Counted from the first letter of the stretch, positions 33,173 through 42,190 are shown. The stretch is DNA of 64,000 bases from Acidovorax soli (GCF_014207955.1 NZ_JACHLK010000001.1:310001-374000); one strand, 5' to 3'. Notes: generated by a model from the sequence alone, not told the origin. Program-made: numbers and translations.

Positions 33173-33310
33173 GTCGCTTCGCGCCTTCCCCCTGGAAGGG
33201 GGACGCCCCCAGCGCGGCGGGGCGGCCCTTGCGCGGGGGCACTGGCCCTGGCCACGCCAGTATCGTGCGTTGCGGGTTACACAACGCACCATGAAAAACC
33301 GATAGGAACC
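33165..33310 (+). repeat. dispersed 3'-end repeat, copy C (supplies hydrolase stop)
   Basis: The element starts CCCCCTGAGTCGCTTCG at 33165, so its own TGA (33170-33172) is the stop codon of the hydrolase. The conserved GGGGGACGCCCCCAG and GGGCACTGGCC blocks follow. The tail has an inverted repeat GTGCGTTG...CAACGCAC and ATGAAAAACCGATAGGAACC, which resembles the end of copy D. Confidence 0.75.
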
Positions 33311-33361
33311 GACCTGCAGGCCTATGATCGGCAGCATCGCTTTTGCCGACCCGAGTTTTCG

Positions 33362-33790
33362 ATGCCCCTGCTCATGTCCGCCTGGCCCATTCTGGTCTGG
33401 GTGCTGCTCGCCCTGGTCGCGGTGTCCGCCCTCTTCTTCCTGGCCAAGGGCAACCGCCAGGCCTTCCTGCAGCTGCTGGCCTTGGTGGCCTGCTTCCTGA
33501 TCGGCGCGCTGCTGATGGAATTCATGCTCTTCATGGCGGCGCGCATGTCGCGCACGGGCGGGGTGCAGGGCACGCCGGTGCTGGGCGATGGCACGCGCCA
33601 GTTGCTGCAGACCATTGCCAACCCGCGCTCGATCGCGGCGCCGCCGCTGTCGCTGGCCGCCGTGGCGGCGTACTCCGTGCCGCTGGCCTACCTGTGGCTG
33701 GCCGTCGCCTGGGTGCTGCACCTGCGCGGTGGCGGCAGCAAGGCGACTCCCTCCAAGAAGAAAAAGCCCGCCAAGCCGCGCAAGGCTTGA
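33362..33790 (+). CDS. hypothetical membrane protein
   Basis: The 142-residue protein has about three membrane helices (10-28, 35-60 and 95-122) and a lysine-rich cytoplasmic tail (SKKKKPAKPRK). A polar loop with MSRTGGVQGTPVLGDG links helices two and three. I do not recognise the family. It lies between repeat copy C and ubiM, 85 bases before the latter, and could be co-transcribed with it. Confidence 0.6.
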   Translation: MPLLMSAWPILVWVLLALVAVSALFFLAKGNRQAFLQLLALVACFLIGALLMEFMLFMAARMSRTGGVQGTPVLGDGTRQLLQTIANPRSIAAPPLSLAAVAAYSVPLAYLWLAVAWVLHLRGGGSKATPSKKKKPAKPRKA

Positions 33791-33875
33791 CCTGCGGCAA
33801 AGCCCCTGCTGGCGTCAGGGCAGCACAATGGGCCGCGCACCTGATGGAGGGTGCGTTCCCTTTCCCCCTGTTGCC

Positions 33876-35144
33876 ATGACTTCGCCGTGTGACGTTCTCA
33901 TCGTGGGCGCAGGCCCCGCCGGGCTTTCGCTGGCCATCGCGCTGGCGCAGGCCGGCTTCAGCACCACCGTGGTGGAGCGGCAGCCCGAGGCCGCGCTGGC
34001 GGACCCGGCGCCCGATGGGCGCGAGATCGCGCTCACCCACCCCAGCGTGGCCACCTTGCAGCGCCTGGGCACCTGGGCCGGCCTGCAGGCCCATGAACGT
34101 GGGCAGATCCGCGAAGCGCAGGTGCACGACGGCCCGCCAGGCCGCCATGGCCCCCTGCGCCTGCACACTGGCGGCGCACAGGCACTGGGCGCCATCGTGC
34201 CCAACCACGCGCTGCGGCGCACGGCCCATGCCGTGGCCACCCGCACCGCAGGTGTGCGCATCCTCACCGGCGCCCAGGTGAACCGGGTCGCCACCGGAGC
34301 GAGCCACGCGGAGGTCGATTGCAGGCTGGCCCCGGCCGAGGACACAGATGCCACGCAATCGCTGCGCTTGCAAGCGCCCCTGCTGGTAGCGGCCGACAGC
34401 CGCTTTTCGGCCACACGCCGCCAACTGGACATCGGCGCGGACACCACCGACTTTGGCCGCACGGTCATCGTCTGCCGCATGCGCCACGCCCTGCCCCATG
34501 GCGGCACGGCCCACGAATGCTTTGGCTACACACGCACGCTGGCCATCCTGCCCCTGCCCGATACGCCCGACGGCCAAGCCGTCTGCTCCGTGGTGGTCAC
34601 GGCCGGTGCCGCCGATGCGGCCGCACTGCTGGCCCTGCCGCCCGAGGCCTTTGCCGCCGAAGTGCAGGCCCAGTTCTGCCAGCGCCTGGGGCCCATGGCG
34701 CTGGACGGCGAACGCCATGCCTATCCGCTGGTGGGCGTGTATGCCCAGCGCTTTGCGGGCCCGCGCTGCGCGCTGCTGGGCGATGCCGCCGTGGGCATGC
34801 ACCCGGTGACGGCCCATGGCTTCAACCTGGGATTGGCGGGCGTGGAACGGCTGGTGGCCGCCCTGGTCGCGGGCCGCCACCAGGGGCACGACACCGGCCA
34901 TGCAGCCGCGCTGGCCCGCTATGCGAGCGCCCACCACCGCCATGCCTGGCCCCTGTACCAGGGCACGAACGCCATCGTGCGGCTGTACACCGACGCCCGG
35001 CCGCTGCCCCGCCTGCTGCGCCAGGGCGTGCTGCAGCTGGCCCGGCGCCTGCCGCCGTTGCGGGCGGCCATCGTGGGGCAGCTCACGGGCCCCATGGGCG
35101 CACCCGCGCCGGCCCACCGGACCACGCTGCGGCCCTGGGACTGA
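33876..35144 (+). CDS. ubiM: 5-demethoxyubiquinol-8 5-hydroxylase UbiM-type
   Basis: The 422-residue FAD monooxygenase has the GxGxxG motif GAGPAGLSLAIALAQAG at residue 11, the DG motif region, and the GD motif GDAAVGMHPVTAHGFNLGL (about 307-325). The HPVTAHGFNLGL wording is characteristic of UbiM among UbiH/UbiF/COQ6 hydroxylases. UbiM adds one or more ring hydroxyls during ubiquinone synthesis at the membrane, replacing UbiI/UbiH/UbiF in many proteobacteria. No other ubi gene is near. The start has no strong ribosome-binding site. Confidence 0.88.
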   Translation: MTSPCDVLIVGAGPAGLSLAIALAQAGFSTTVVERQPEAALADPAPDGREIALTHPSVATLQRLGTWAGLQAHERGQIREAQVHDGPPGRHGPLRLHTGGAQALGAIVPNHALRRTAHAVATRTAGVRILTGAQVNRVATGASHAEVDCRLAPAEDTDATQSLRLQAPLLVAADSRFSATRRQLDIGADTTDFGRTVIVCRMRHALPHGGTAHECFGYTRTLAILPLPDTPDGQAVCSVVVTAGAADAAALLALPPEAFAAEVQAQFCQRLGPMALDGERHAYPLVGVYAQRFAGPRCALLGDAAVGMHPVTAHGFNLGLAGVERLVAALVAGRHQGHDTGHAAALARYASAHHRHAWPLYQGTNAIVRLYTDARPLPRLLRQGVLQLARRLPPLRAAIVGQLTGPMGAPAPAHRTTLRPWD

Positions 35145-35154
35145 GCGCCTGGCT

Positions 35155-35319
35155 TAGTGTGCTGTCCCGCAAATAAGTGGCACCAAAACCGCGTCTTTCA
35201 CACCATGGCTGCGTTGCCAATCCTCGCGATAGCACGAGCTATCGCTGCGGTTTGCGCCTTGCCATGGCGCGAAATCCATCGGTTTTAGTTTTGCCACCTA
35301 TTTGCGGGGCAGCACACTA
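35155..35319. repeat. 165-bp long inverted-repeat element with nested core hairpin
   Basis: The ends TAGTGTGCTG and CAGCACACTA begin arms of about 37-40 bases that pair along GTGCTG-CCCGCAAATA-GTGGCA-AAAACCG with few mismatches. A central GCGATAGC...GCTATCGC hairpin is shared with the 63.7-kb element. No open reading frame inside looks real. The right end supplies the TAG stop of the zinc-ribbon gene. It looks like a small non-autonomous mobile or structural repeat. Confidence 0.7.
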
Positions 35320-36060
35320 GGAACTCAGCATGCCCCAGACGAGGGCCACCCCGGCAATGAGCAGATCGCCGGTCACGCTCGCCTCGGTCGCACTGGCGCT
35401 GCTGAAGCGCTCTTTCTGCCGCTCGCGCTCGGCGCGCGTGCGGTCGCGCTCCAGCGACACCAGCGCATCCGCGAGGTCCGTGCGCTGGGGTGGGTGCAAC
35501 TGGGCGGCACGCTGGCCGGCCTGGGCATAGCCTTCCAGCGCGCGTTTCACGGCCTCGGGGTCGATGAGCGAGAACGCCGCGCGGCAATAGGGGCAGGCGT
35601 GGTCCTTGCGGATGTCCACGGGCGCGCCGCAGCTCGTGCAGTAGATGGCGCCCACGCGCTGGGCCAGGTCCGCCACCTCGGGCTTCGTCATGTGGCGCAC
35701 AAAGCCCTTTTCCACCATGAAGGACGAGAAGGTGCTGAACCGGCCATGCTGGCTGGCGCAGCGGTACAGCACATAGCGGCCGCTGCGCACCACATCGAAG
35801 CCATGCGCCAGCGGGCGCACGCAGCGCGGGCAGGCCATGCTGTTCTGCAAGGGGCGCCGCTCGTCCGTGCGGTGCTCGTGCAGCAGCTTGAACAGCTCCA
35901 CCACCGCCGCGGGCGCGAGCTTGAGGTTCTCGTGCCGGTCGAACCAGATGCCCTGGCAGGGAAAGCAGATGTCGAGCGCCAGTTCGCCGCCCAGGTTGGT
36001 GGCGAAGCGGTGCTCCTCCATGGGCTGGCGGCAGGAGGGGCAAGAGGGAAGGTGCTGCAT
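35317..36060 (-). CDS. zinc-ribbon protein with C-terminal hydrophobic segment
   Basis: The 247-residue protein has three cysteine clusters: CPSC...CFPC (about 7-36), CPRC (about 77) with a later cysteine, and YCTSCG...CPYC (about 140-160). These indicate several zinc ribbons. The middle has FDVVRSGRYVLYRC. A charged helical stretch (RDRTRAERERQKERF) precedes a hydrophobic end (GDLLIAGVALVWGML). A role in zinc-dependent binding at the membrane is possible; no function is known. The start at 36060 is the first methionine before the cysteines. The stop lies in the palindromic element. Confidence 0.75.
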   Translation of the reverse strand: MQHLPSCPSCRQPMEEHRFATNLGGELALDICFPCQGIWFDRHENLKLAPAAVVELFKLLHEHRTDERRPLQNSMACPRCVRPLAHGFDVVRSGRYVLYRCASQHGRFSTFSSFMVEKGFVRHMTKPEVADLAQRVGAIYCTSCGAPVDIRKDHACPYCRAAFSLIDPEAVKRALEGYAQAGQRAAQLHPPQRTDLADALVSLERDRTRAERERQKERFSSASATEASVTGDLLIAGVALVWGMLSS

Positions 36061-36219
36061 GGACGAAGGCAAAGCCGGCGGGAATGCGCCCATGGTAGCG
36101 CGGCAGCCGCCTGAGCCGCAGGCGACGCGCCCGGCCCGCCGAACCCAAGCACAATGGCGTGTTGCCAACCCGACGGGCGCCTGCCGGCGCCCTCTGCGAG
36201 AGAAAAGAAGAGTACAACG

Positions 36220-36645
36220 ATGCCTGCCATCTGGAAGAAACCCATCACCGTCGAATCGCTCACCCACCACAGCCTGCGCACGGCCGTGCCGCACCTGGGC
36301 ATCGAGTTCCTGGAGGTCGGCGACGACTTCGTGCGCGGCCGCGTGCCCGTGGACGAGCGCACCCACCAGCCCTACGGCCTGCTGCACGGCGGTGTCAGCG
36401 TGGTGCTGGCCGAAACGCTGGGATCGGTGGGTGCGGCCCACGCCTGCCCCGAGGGCTACCGCGCCGTGGGCCTCGACATCAACGCCAACCACCTGCGCTC
36501 CACCCAATCCGGCTGGGTCACGGGCACGGCACGCCCGGTGCACATCGGCCGCACCACCCATGTCTGGCAGATCGACATGGTCAACGACGCGGGCGAGATG
36601 ACCTGCGTGTCGCGCATCACCATGGCGATCCTGGCGCCGCGCTGA
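36220..36645 (+). CDS. hotdog-fold thioesterase (PaaI/YdiI family)
   Basis: The 141-residue protein has the hotdog core motif LLHGGVSVVLAETLGSVGA with the catalytic Glu/Asp region and GLDINANHLRST, typical of PaaI/YdiI acyl-CoA thioesterases. It hydrolyses aryl- or acyl-CoA esters in the cytoplasm; YdiI/MenI members act in menaquinone synthesis, though this lineage normally uses ubiquinone. An AAGAAG site precedes ATG. It is divergent from the zinc-ribbon gene and convergent with the amidohydrolase gene. Confidence 0.9.
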   Translation: MPAIWKKPITVESLTHHSLRTAVPHLGIEFLEVGDDFVRGRVPVDERTHQPYGLLHGGVSVVLAETLGSVGAAHACPEGYRAVGLDINANHLRSTQSGWVTGTARPVHIGRTTHVWQIDMVNDAGEMTCVSRITMAILAPR

Positions 36646-36673
36646 TTCCTGCCCCTCCCCGCTCCCGCGCCGC

Positions 36674-38194
36674 TCAGTGGTGCGGCGGGTGCGTGGGGTC
36701 TTCGAGCGCTGCCTGGGGCCGCGGCGCCTGGGCCGCATAGCCGGCCGCGACCTGCTGCAGCATGCGGTCCAGTTCCGCGCGCGGAAAATGCCGGCCGCGC
36801 AGCACCACCGAGGCAATGCGATCGAGGTTGCGCACGTCCTCCAGCGGGTTGCCATCCAGCAGCACCAGGTCGGCCCATTTGCCCGGCTCCACGGTACCCA
36901 GGGTGGATTCGCGCCCCGCGAACTGCGCCCCGTTCAGCGTGGCTGCCTGCAGCACCTGCAGGGGTGTAAGGCCGGCGGCACGCAGCTCGGCGAACTCCTG
37001 GTGCAGGCTGAAGCCAGGCACGAGCCAGCCCCCGCCCAGGTCCGAGCCAGCGAGGATCTTCACGCCCTGGTCCTGCAGCAGCTTCACGGTGCTGCGCTGC
37101 AGCTGGTAGAACGACTGCAGGCCCGCCCGGGCCGAGGCCGACAGGGTGGCGTCGAACTGCGCGCCGATGCCGGCCCATTGCGCTGCACGGGCCTTGTCCA
37201 CGTACTGCAGGTTGGGGTCGTTGCGGTAGGCCGGGTCATTGCCATAGGCCTGGGTGCGCAGCCGGATCAGCGTGGCGGCCTGCCAGGTGCCGTTCTGCGC
37301 GAACACCCGGGCCAGGCGCGCACACTTGGCCGCGTCGTAGCTGCCGATGAGCCGCAGGGTCAGGTCGGCATAGGCATTGCCATCGGCCAGGCGCGGGTTG
37401 ATGACCTGCGTGGGCGGCGGCACCCGCAGTGCCAGGGCTGCGGCGCGGATCGACACCTCCTCGGCCGAGCAGTCGAGCAGCAGGCCCATGCCCGAGCCCA
37501 GGTGCTCGATGGAGCGGTAGCCGGCTTCGGAGGTTGCGGCCGCACTCACCGCCGGGCTCATGTGGCCGGCCGCATGCGATCCTTGTCGGCGCGCCTCGTC
37601 GATCGCGGCCAGGAAGGCGGCCGGCGGGCCGCCCACGATCTTGATGAAATCCGCCCCTTCGGCCAGCCGCTCGCGCACGAACTGGCGCGCGCCCTCGGGC
37701 GTGGGTGCCTGCCCGGCATAGATCAGGCTGGGCACCATGAGCACTTCGGGCCCGGCGGCAGAGCCCGACTGCACGGCGGCGTTGTGCCGGCGCACCGCAG
37801 CGATCAGCGCCGGCGAGCCGCCGGCCTCGCGGATGCCCGTGACGCCGTTGGCCAGCAGCACGGTGAAGCCGTTGGGCTCCGATCCCAGCGTGGGCGCCGC
37901 ATGGGTGTGCATGTCCAGGAAGCCCGGCACGAGGTAGCGGCCCGCGCCGTCCACCGACTGCGCGCCAGCGCCGGTGCGCACGGGCGACGCGCTGATGGCC
38001 TGGATGCGCCCGCCCTGGATGACCACGTGGACCCCGCGCTGCAGCGTGCCGTCGCGCGTGTCCACGACATGCACATTGCGCAGTACCAGGCCTTGGTCGA
38101 TCGCCGCCAGCGGGGGTTGCTGGCTGCATGAGGACAGGGCCGCCGCCGCAGCGAGGGCGGCCACCACGGTGGCCAGGGAAGTCAGGATTTTCAT
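36674..38194 (-). CDS. amidohydrolase-family lipoprotein
   Basis: The 506-residue protein has a lipoprotein signal with lipobox LSSC (Cys about 23). The amidohydrolase TIM barrel follows: HTH at about residue 97 (metal His pair), a lysine in FIKIVGG, an AGHMSP histidine, an IEHLGSG histidine, and the AGSDLGGG aspartate. These fit an imidazolonepropionase/prolidase-like metal-dependent hydrolase. It should work in the periplasm, anchored to a membrane. The substrate is unknown. The porin gene lies 9 bases upstream, so they are one operon. Confidence 0.85.
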   Translation of the reverse strand: MKILTSLATVVAALAAAAALSSCSQQPPLAAIDQGLVLRNVHVVDTRDGTLQRGVHVVIQGGRIQAISASPVRTGAGAQSVDGAGRYLVPGFLDMHTHAAPTLGSEPNGFTVLLANGVTGIREAGGSPALIAAVRRHNAAVQSGSAAGPEVLMVPSLIYAGQAPTPEGARQFVRERLAEGADFIKIVGGPPAAFLAAIDEARRQGSHAAGHMSPAVSAAATSEAGYRSIEHLGSGMGLLLDCSAEEVSIRAAALALRVPPPTQVINPRLADGNAYADLTLRLIGSYDAAKCARLARVFAQNGTWQAATLIRLRTQAYGNDPAYRNDPNLQYVDKARAAQWAGIGAQFDATLSASARAGLQSFYQLQRSTVKLLQDQGVKILAGSDLGGGWLVPGFSLHQEFAELRAAGLTPLQVLQAATLNGAQFAGRESTLGTVEPGKWADLVLLDGNPLEDVRNLDRIASVVLRGRHFPRAELDRMLQQVAAGYAAQAPRPQAALEDPTHPPHH

Positions 38195-38203
38195 GGCAGG
38201 TCC

Positions 38204-39295
38204 TCAGAAGCTGTGCCGGATGCCGATGTCGTAGCCCGTGCCGGAGCCACCCCCGGCCAGGCCCGAGCTGCCGCCATTGCCGCCGCGGAAGGTAAAAGTG
38301 TCTCCGCCCCGGTTGCGCAGATGGGCGATGCTGCCGTAGACCGCCGTGCGCTTGGACAACAGGTGGACATAGCCCACCGCCACCTGCTGTGCCCCACTGC
38401 CCTGCGCGTTGTCGCGCCGCGTGCGGTGGTAGGACACGGGGATGTAGCCGACCACTCCCACCGGAATCGTCGCACCCACACCCCAGTGCGTGTAGCGCGT
38501 GCCCGCCACGCCCGTTGCATTGAAGCCGCCATGCGCCATCAACTTGGCGAAGCCCGCGTCGTACGAGGCCCCCAGGTTGAACTCCCTGACTTCACCACCC
38601 GCCGGCCCGCCATAGGCCGCCGGACCGCGTGACTGGGCATAGGCGACGGCGGCATTCAGGCCGTCCTGCGCATAACCGGCGCGTGCGCCGGTGTAGCGGC
38701 CCAGGGGCGCTGCGCTGCCGCTGTTCTCGGCGAAGGCATGCATGGCCTGGGCGTAGAAGCCGCGCCCCACGTACGAGGAGCTGTTGGGCGCATAGCCGAA
38801 GCGGTAGCTCACGGTGTTGTCCACATACACCGAGGTCAGCGGGTTGGCGCTGGAGCCCCCGTTGCCACCGGCACCGATGGCGATGTTGGTCGCGGCACCC
38901 GGCCCCACGCCATTGAAAGGGTCGAACACCAGGTGATTCCAGAACGTGGGCGCGTTCTCGCGGCCCAGGCGCACCTCGCCCCAGGGGCCGCTCAGGCCCA
39001 CCGTGCTGCGCCGCTGGAAGGCCAGGGCACCCCCCGCCGTGCCCGCGCCGGTATCGTTGAGCAGCGCGGCTTCCAGCCAGAAGCCCGCGACCAGGCCGCC
39101 ACCCAGGTCTTCGGTGCCGCGAAAGCCCAGCAGGCTGGGCGAGCCGCCGCTGCTGCCCAGCAGGGTCTTGCGCACGCCGTTGAGCTGGTAGTGGGCGATG
39201 TCGGCATCGATGTTGCCGAAGATCGTGACCGAGGATTGGGCAGCGGCGGCCGTCGCCAGCAGGCCCAGCGTGGCGGCCAGGAGGGTTGTTTTCAT
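38204..39295 (-). CDS. outer-membrane porin (Gram-negative type)
   Basis: The 363-residue protein has a signal peptide cleaved at ATAAAAQSS, then SVTIFGNIDADIAHYQ, the standard first strand of Burkholderia/Bordetella porins. LGFRGTEDLGGGLVAGFWLE, FQRRSTVGLSGPWGEVRLGR (loop 2) and the C-terminal aromatic IRHSF confirm a 16-stranded trimeric porin. It lets small, probably anionic, solutes into the periplasm. It precedes the amidohydrolase lipoprotein in one operon, which suggests uptake and periplasmic processing of a common compound. The start at 39295 is set by the GGAG spacing. Confidence 0.93.
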   Translation of the reverse strand: MKTTLLAATLGLLATAAAAQSSVTIFGNIDADIAHYQLNGVRKTLLGSSGGSPSLLGFRGTEDLGGGLVAGFWLEAALLNDTGAGTAGGALAFQRRSTVGLSGPWGEVRLGRENAPTFWNHLVFDPFNGVGPGAATNIAIGAGGNGGSSANPLTSVYVDNTVSYRFGYAPNSSSYVGRGFYAQAMHAFAENSGSAAPLGRYTGARAGYAQDGLNAAVAYAQSRGPAAYGGPAGGEVREFNLGASYDAGFAKLMAHGGFNATGVAGTRYTHWGVGATIPVGVVGYIPVSYHRTRRDNAQGSGAQQVAVGYVHLLSKRTAVYGSIAHLRNRGGDTFTFRGGNGGSSGLAGGGSGTGYDIGIRHSF

Positions 39296-39442
39296 GTCCA
39301 TGTCTCCGTTCTTTTGAAAGTCGTCGTGTTTGGGGAGCACGTTGGAGCGCTCTCGGCCAGGGCTGCGCCGCCCTCCCCCATCGCACCCGCAGGGCGATGC
39401 ACGGGAGGGACAGCGGCACCGCAGGTGCGCCGCGGGTCTGCG

Positions 39443-40414
39443 TCAGTCGATGGAAATCTTCACGCGCTTGACCACCTCGGCATAGCGTGCGCGGTCCTCT
39501 TGCATGAGGTCCAGCACCTGCTGCGCCGGGCCGGGGTGGGGCACGAAGCCGAAGGTGGCGAACTTCTCGCGCACGTCGGGCAGGGCCAGTGCTTCGTTCA
39601 CGGCCTTGTTGATGTCGGCGGCCGTCGCCGCAGGGGTGCCGCGCGGGGCCATGAGTGCCACCCAGGTGGAGGCGTACAGGCCCTTGGGGCCGCCTGCGCT
39701 CTCCAGCGTGGGCACCTCGGGCATGGCCGGGGACTTCGCGCTGTCCGCCACGGCCAGCAGGCGCAGCCTGCCGCCGCGCACCAGCGGACCCGCCGTGGCG
39801 ATGGAGCCGAAGGCCCAGTCCACCTCGCCCGTGGCCACCGCGGTGTAGAGCTGGCTGGTCTCCTTGAAGGGCACGTGCACCATCTCCACGCCGGCGGCAT
39901 GCGCCAGGCGCTCGGAGGCCAGGTGGATCGGCCCGCCCACGGCGTTGGAGCCGTAGGTCAGCTGCTTGCGCTTGTCGGCGGCGGCGACCATCAGCTCCTG
40001 CACGCTCTTGTGAGGGCTGTTGGCGCCCACGGCGACGAAGAACGCCGTCTTGTACAGCAGGGCGACCGGCACCAGGTCCTTGTCGGGGTCATAGGAGAGC
40101 CGCTTGAAGATGAGGGGGTTGATGGACATGTTGCCCACGTCGACCACCACCAGCTCGCTGCCATTGGGCGCTGCGCCCTTCACGCCATTGATGGCCACCA
40201 TGCCGGCGCCACCGGGCTTGGCGTCGATGACCACTGCCCGCCCCCAGCGGGCCTGCAGCTTCTCACCCACGATGCGGGCCACCACATCCGGGCCGCTGCC
40301 GGTGGGAAACACCGTGGTGATGCGCAGAGGCAGGCCCGGCGCGGGCTGGGCCCAGGCGGCGAAGGGGGCCGCCAGGGCCAGAAGGCCGGCGGTGCGGCGG
40401 GTGATGGTTGGCAT
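39443..40414 (-). CDS. Bug-type tripartite tricarboxylate transporter receptor
   Basis: The 323-residue protein has a Tat-like signal (ITRRTAGLLALAAPFAAWA), then LRITTVFPTGSGPDVVARIV and VIDAKPGGAGMVAING, the Bug ligand loops. The glycine-rich first loop (PTGSGPD in place of PPGG) is atypical. No TctAB permease is nearby. It sits between the porin/amidohydrolase unit and an aromatic-type monooxygenase, all on the minus strand, so it may bring in an aromatic or other carboxylate substrate for them. Confidence 0.9.
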   Translation of the reverse strand: MPTITRRTAGLLALAAPFAAWAQPAPGLPLRITTVFPTGSGPDVVARIVGEKLQARWGRAVVIDAKPGGAGMVAINGVKGAAPNGSELVVVDVGNMSINPLIFKRLSYDPDKDLVPVALLYKTAFFVAVGANSPHKSVQELMVAAADKRKQLTYGSNAVGGPIHLASERLAHAAGVEMVHVPFKETSQLYTAVATGEVDWAFGSIATAGPLVRGGRLRLLAVADSAKSPAMPEVPTLESAGGPKGLYASTWVALMAPRGTPAATAADINKAVNEALALPDVREKFATFGFVPHPGPAQQVLDLMQEDRARYAEVVKRVKISID

Positions 40415-40467
40415 GTCTTGTCTCCGTTGTTTTTGATGTCTGACCTGGTGGAATTCTTGGATGGCTG

Positions 40468-42084
40468 CTACCCCGGGGCACGCCCGGTCACGCGCTCCAG
40501 CAGGCCCCGGCCATCTTCGGGCCAGGCGTCGCCGCGCCAGGCCACATGCTGGTCGGGGCGGATCAAGGTGTAGCGCGCCGGGTAGAGGCTGGCGATGCCG
40601 CCCTCCTCGCACTGCAGCACCTGGATCGGCACGCCCGCAGCTTCGCACTGCGCGCGGATGCGGTCCAGGTCCGCGCGGTCGGCCTGCGCGGCGGCGAGCA
40701 GGGTGAAGCCGGTGCCGAACAGGTCGTAGAGCGAGCTGCCGTCGTGCAGCCAGGCGTGCGGCGCCAGGCTGCCCGGGCGGGACGTGGGCACATAGTTGAT
40801 GAAATCCCGGGCGGGCGGCGCCGTGCCATCGGCCACGACCACGGGCGAATCCTCGTAGCGGTAGCCCAGCACCACGCCCAGCGTGGCGAATTCGCGCAGC
40901 TTCGTGGCCTGGATGCGCACGCCGATCTCTGCGCGCAGGCGCTCGCCCTCGGGCGTGTCGTCCTCCACCCCGGCAGCGGACAGCTGGTTGCCCAGCACGG
41001 CGTGGTTGGCCTCGGCCTCGGCCATCACCCATTCGTGCACGGGCCGGCGCTCGGCCTCGTAGCTGGCCAGCAGGGCATCGCCACCCCAGCCCTGCAGCCG
41101 GGCGGCGAGCTTCCAGCCCAGGTCGACGCCGTCGGCCACACCCATGTTCATGCCGTAGCCGCCAAACGGCGGGTGCAGGTGGCAGGCATCGCCGGCCAGG
41201 AACACACGGCGGTCCGCGTAGCGGTCGGCGATGAGGCGGCTGGCCACCCATTCATCGCTGCTCAGCACCTCGTAGGGCAGGTCCAGGCCCGTGGCCTGGC
41301 GGATCATGGCGGCGGCGTCCAGGTCGGAGAGCTTCACGCCTTCGGGCACCCGCGTGGGCATGAAGAACCAGGTATCGCCCCGGTCCATGGGGCCGATGAG
41401 GCTGGGCAGCTCGTTGTTGACCTGCCAGTACATGATGGCCGGGCCGTGGCGGTGGGCCTGGGCCAGGCCCGGGGCACGGAACACGATGTTGTAGTTGCGC
41501 GAGAGGCCGTAGGTGCCCTCCATGCGCGCACCGATGAGCTCGCGCACCTTGCTGCGTGCACCGTCGGCCCCCACCAGGTAGTCGGCACGCACGCAGAAGT
41601 CGGTCTCATCGGTGCGGTCATGCAGGTGCACCTCCACACCCTCTTGGTCCTGCGCGAAGCCGCTGAGTTCGCAGTTGAAGCGCAGCTCCACCGTCGGCAG
41701 CGACTGGGCGTGGGCGCGCAGCACCTCCTCCACCGTGTACTGCGGGATCCATTGCGCGTGCTCGGAGTACAGCGGGTTGCGCCCGGGGGCGCAATACATG
41801 GCATTCTCGAAACGGGTCAGCTCCGGCCCGGCCAGGCGGGTGACGAAGACCACGTTGGAGGGGTAGTGCATGCCCAGCGGCGAGGCGGCGCGCAGCTGGT
41901 CGGCGATGCCCCAGCGGCGCAGGTGCTCGCGGGTGCGCACATTCGTCGTCTTGGCGCGCGGGGCATAGCCCACACGGTCGTTGCGCTCCACCAGCAGGCA
42001 GCGGATGCCGCGGTGGCCGAGCTCTATGGCCAGCGCCAGGCCGACGGGGCCGGCGCCTACGATGAGGACCTGAACGGATTTCAT
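40468..42084 (-). CDS. FAD-dependent aromatic hydroxylase (PheA/TfdB/MhpA type)
   Basis: The 538-residue flavoprotein starts with GAGPVGLALAIELGHRG (FAD motif), has DYLVGADGARSKVRELIG (DG motif, about 175) and FLAGDACHLHPPFGGYGMN (GD motif, about 295). The C-terminal thioredoxin-like region fits the phenol/3-(3-hydroxyphenyl)propionate hydroxylase group. It probably hydroxylates an aromatic ring using NAD(P)H and oxygen. It is divergent from a LysR gene with a clear palindrome between them. Ring-cleavage genes are not adjacent, so the pathway is incomplete here. Confidence 0.88.
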   Translation of the reverse strand: MKSVQVLIVGAGPVGLALAIELGHRGIRCLLVERNDRVGYAPRAKTTNVRTREHLRRWGIADQLRAASPLGMHYPSNVVFVTRLAGPELTRFENAMYCAPGRNPLYSEHAQWIPQYTVEEVLRAHAQSLPTVELRFNCELSGFAQDQEGVEVHLHDRTDETDFCVRADYLVGADGARSKVRELIGARMEGTYGLSRNYNIVFRAPGLAQAHRHGPAIMYWQVNNELPSLIGPMDRGDTWFFMPTRVPEGVKLSDLDAAAMIRQATGLDLPYEVLSSDEWVASRLIADRYADRRVFLAGDACHLHPPFGGYGMNMGVADGVDLGWKLAARLQGWGGDALLASYEAERRPVHEWVMAEAEANHAVLGNQLSAAGVEDDTPEGERLRAEIGVRIQATKLREFATLGVVLGYRYEDSPVVVADGTAPPARDFINYVPTSRPGSLAPHAWLHDGSSLYDLFGTGFTLLAAAQADRADLDRIRAQCEAAGVPIQVLQCEEGGIASLYPARYTLIRPDQHVAWRGDAWPEDGRGLLERVTGRAPG

Positions 42085-42171
42085 GGGGACTTTTTCTGGA
42101 TCGGCATCAAGAACATGGGGGCGATCGTAGGCAGTGGCCCGTGGTCGTGAAAGACGGCAAAATACGCTGAC

Positions 42172-42190
42172 TGATCGAAATTTACGATCA
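42172..42190. promoter_or_regulatory. LysR-box palindrome between monooxygenase and regulator
   Basis: TGATCGAAATTTACGATCA has perfect six-base arms around seven bases. It lies 12 bases before the LysR start at 42203 and 87 bases before the divergent hydroxylase. The T-N11-A layout matches LysR-type recognition sites. Confidence 0.65.

Noticed and set aside
35155-35319. Insertion sequence
   Set aside because: There is no transposase frame and no target duplication that I can see; a short non-autonomous repeat fits better.
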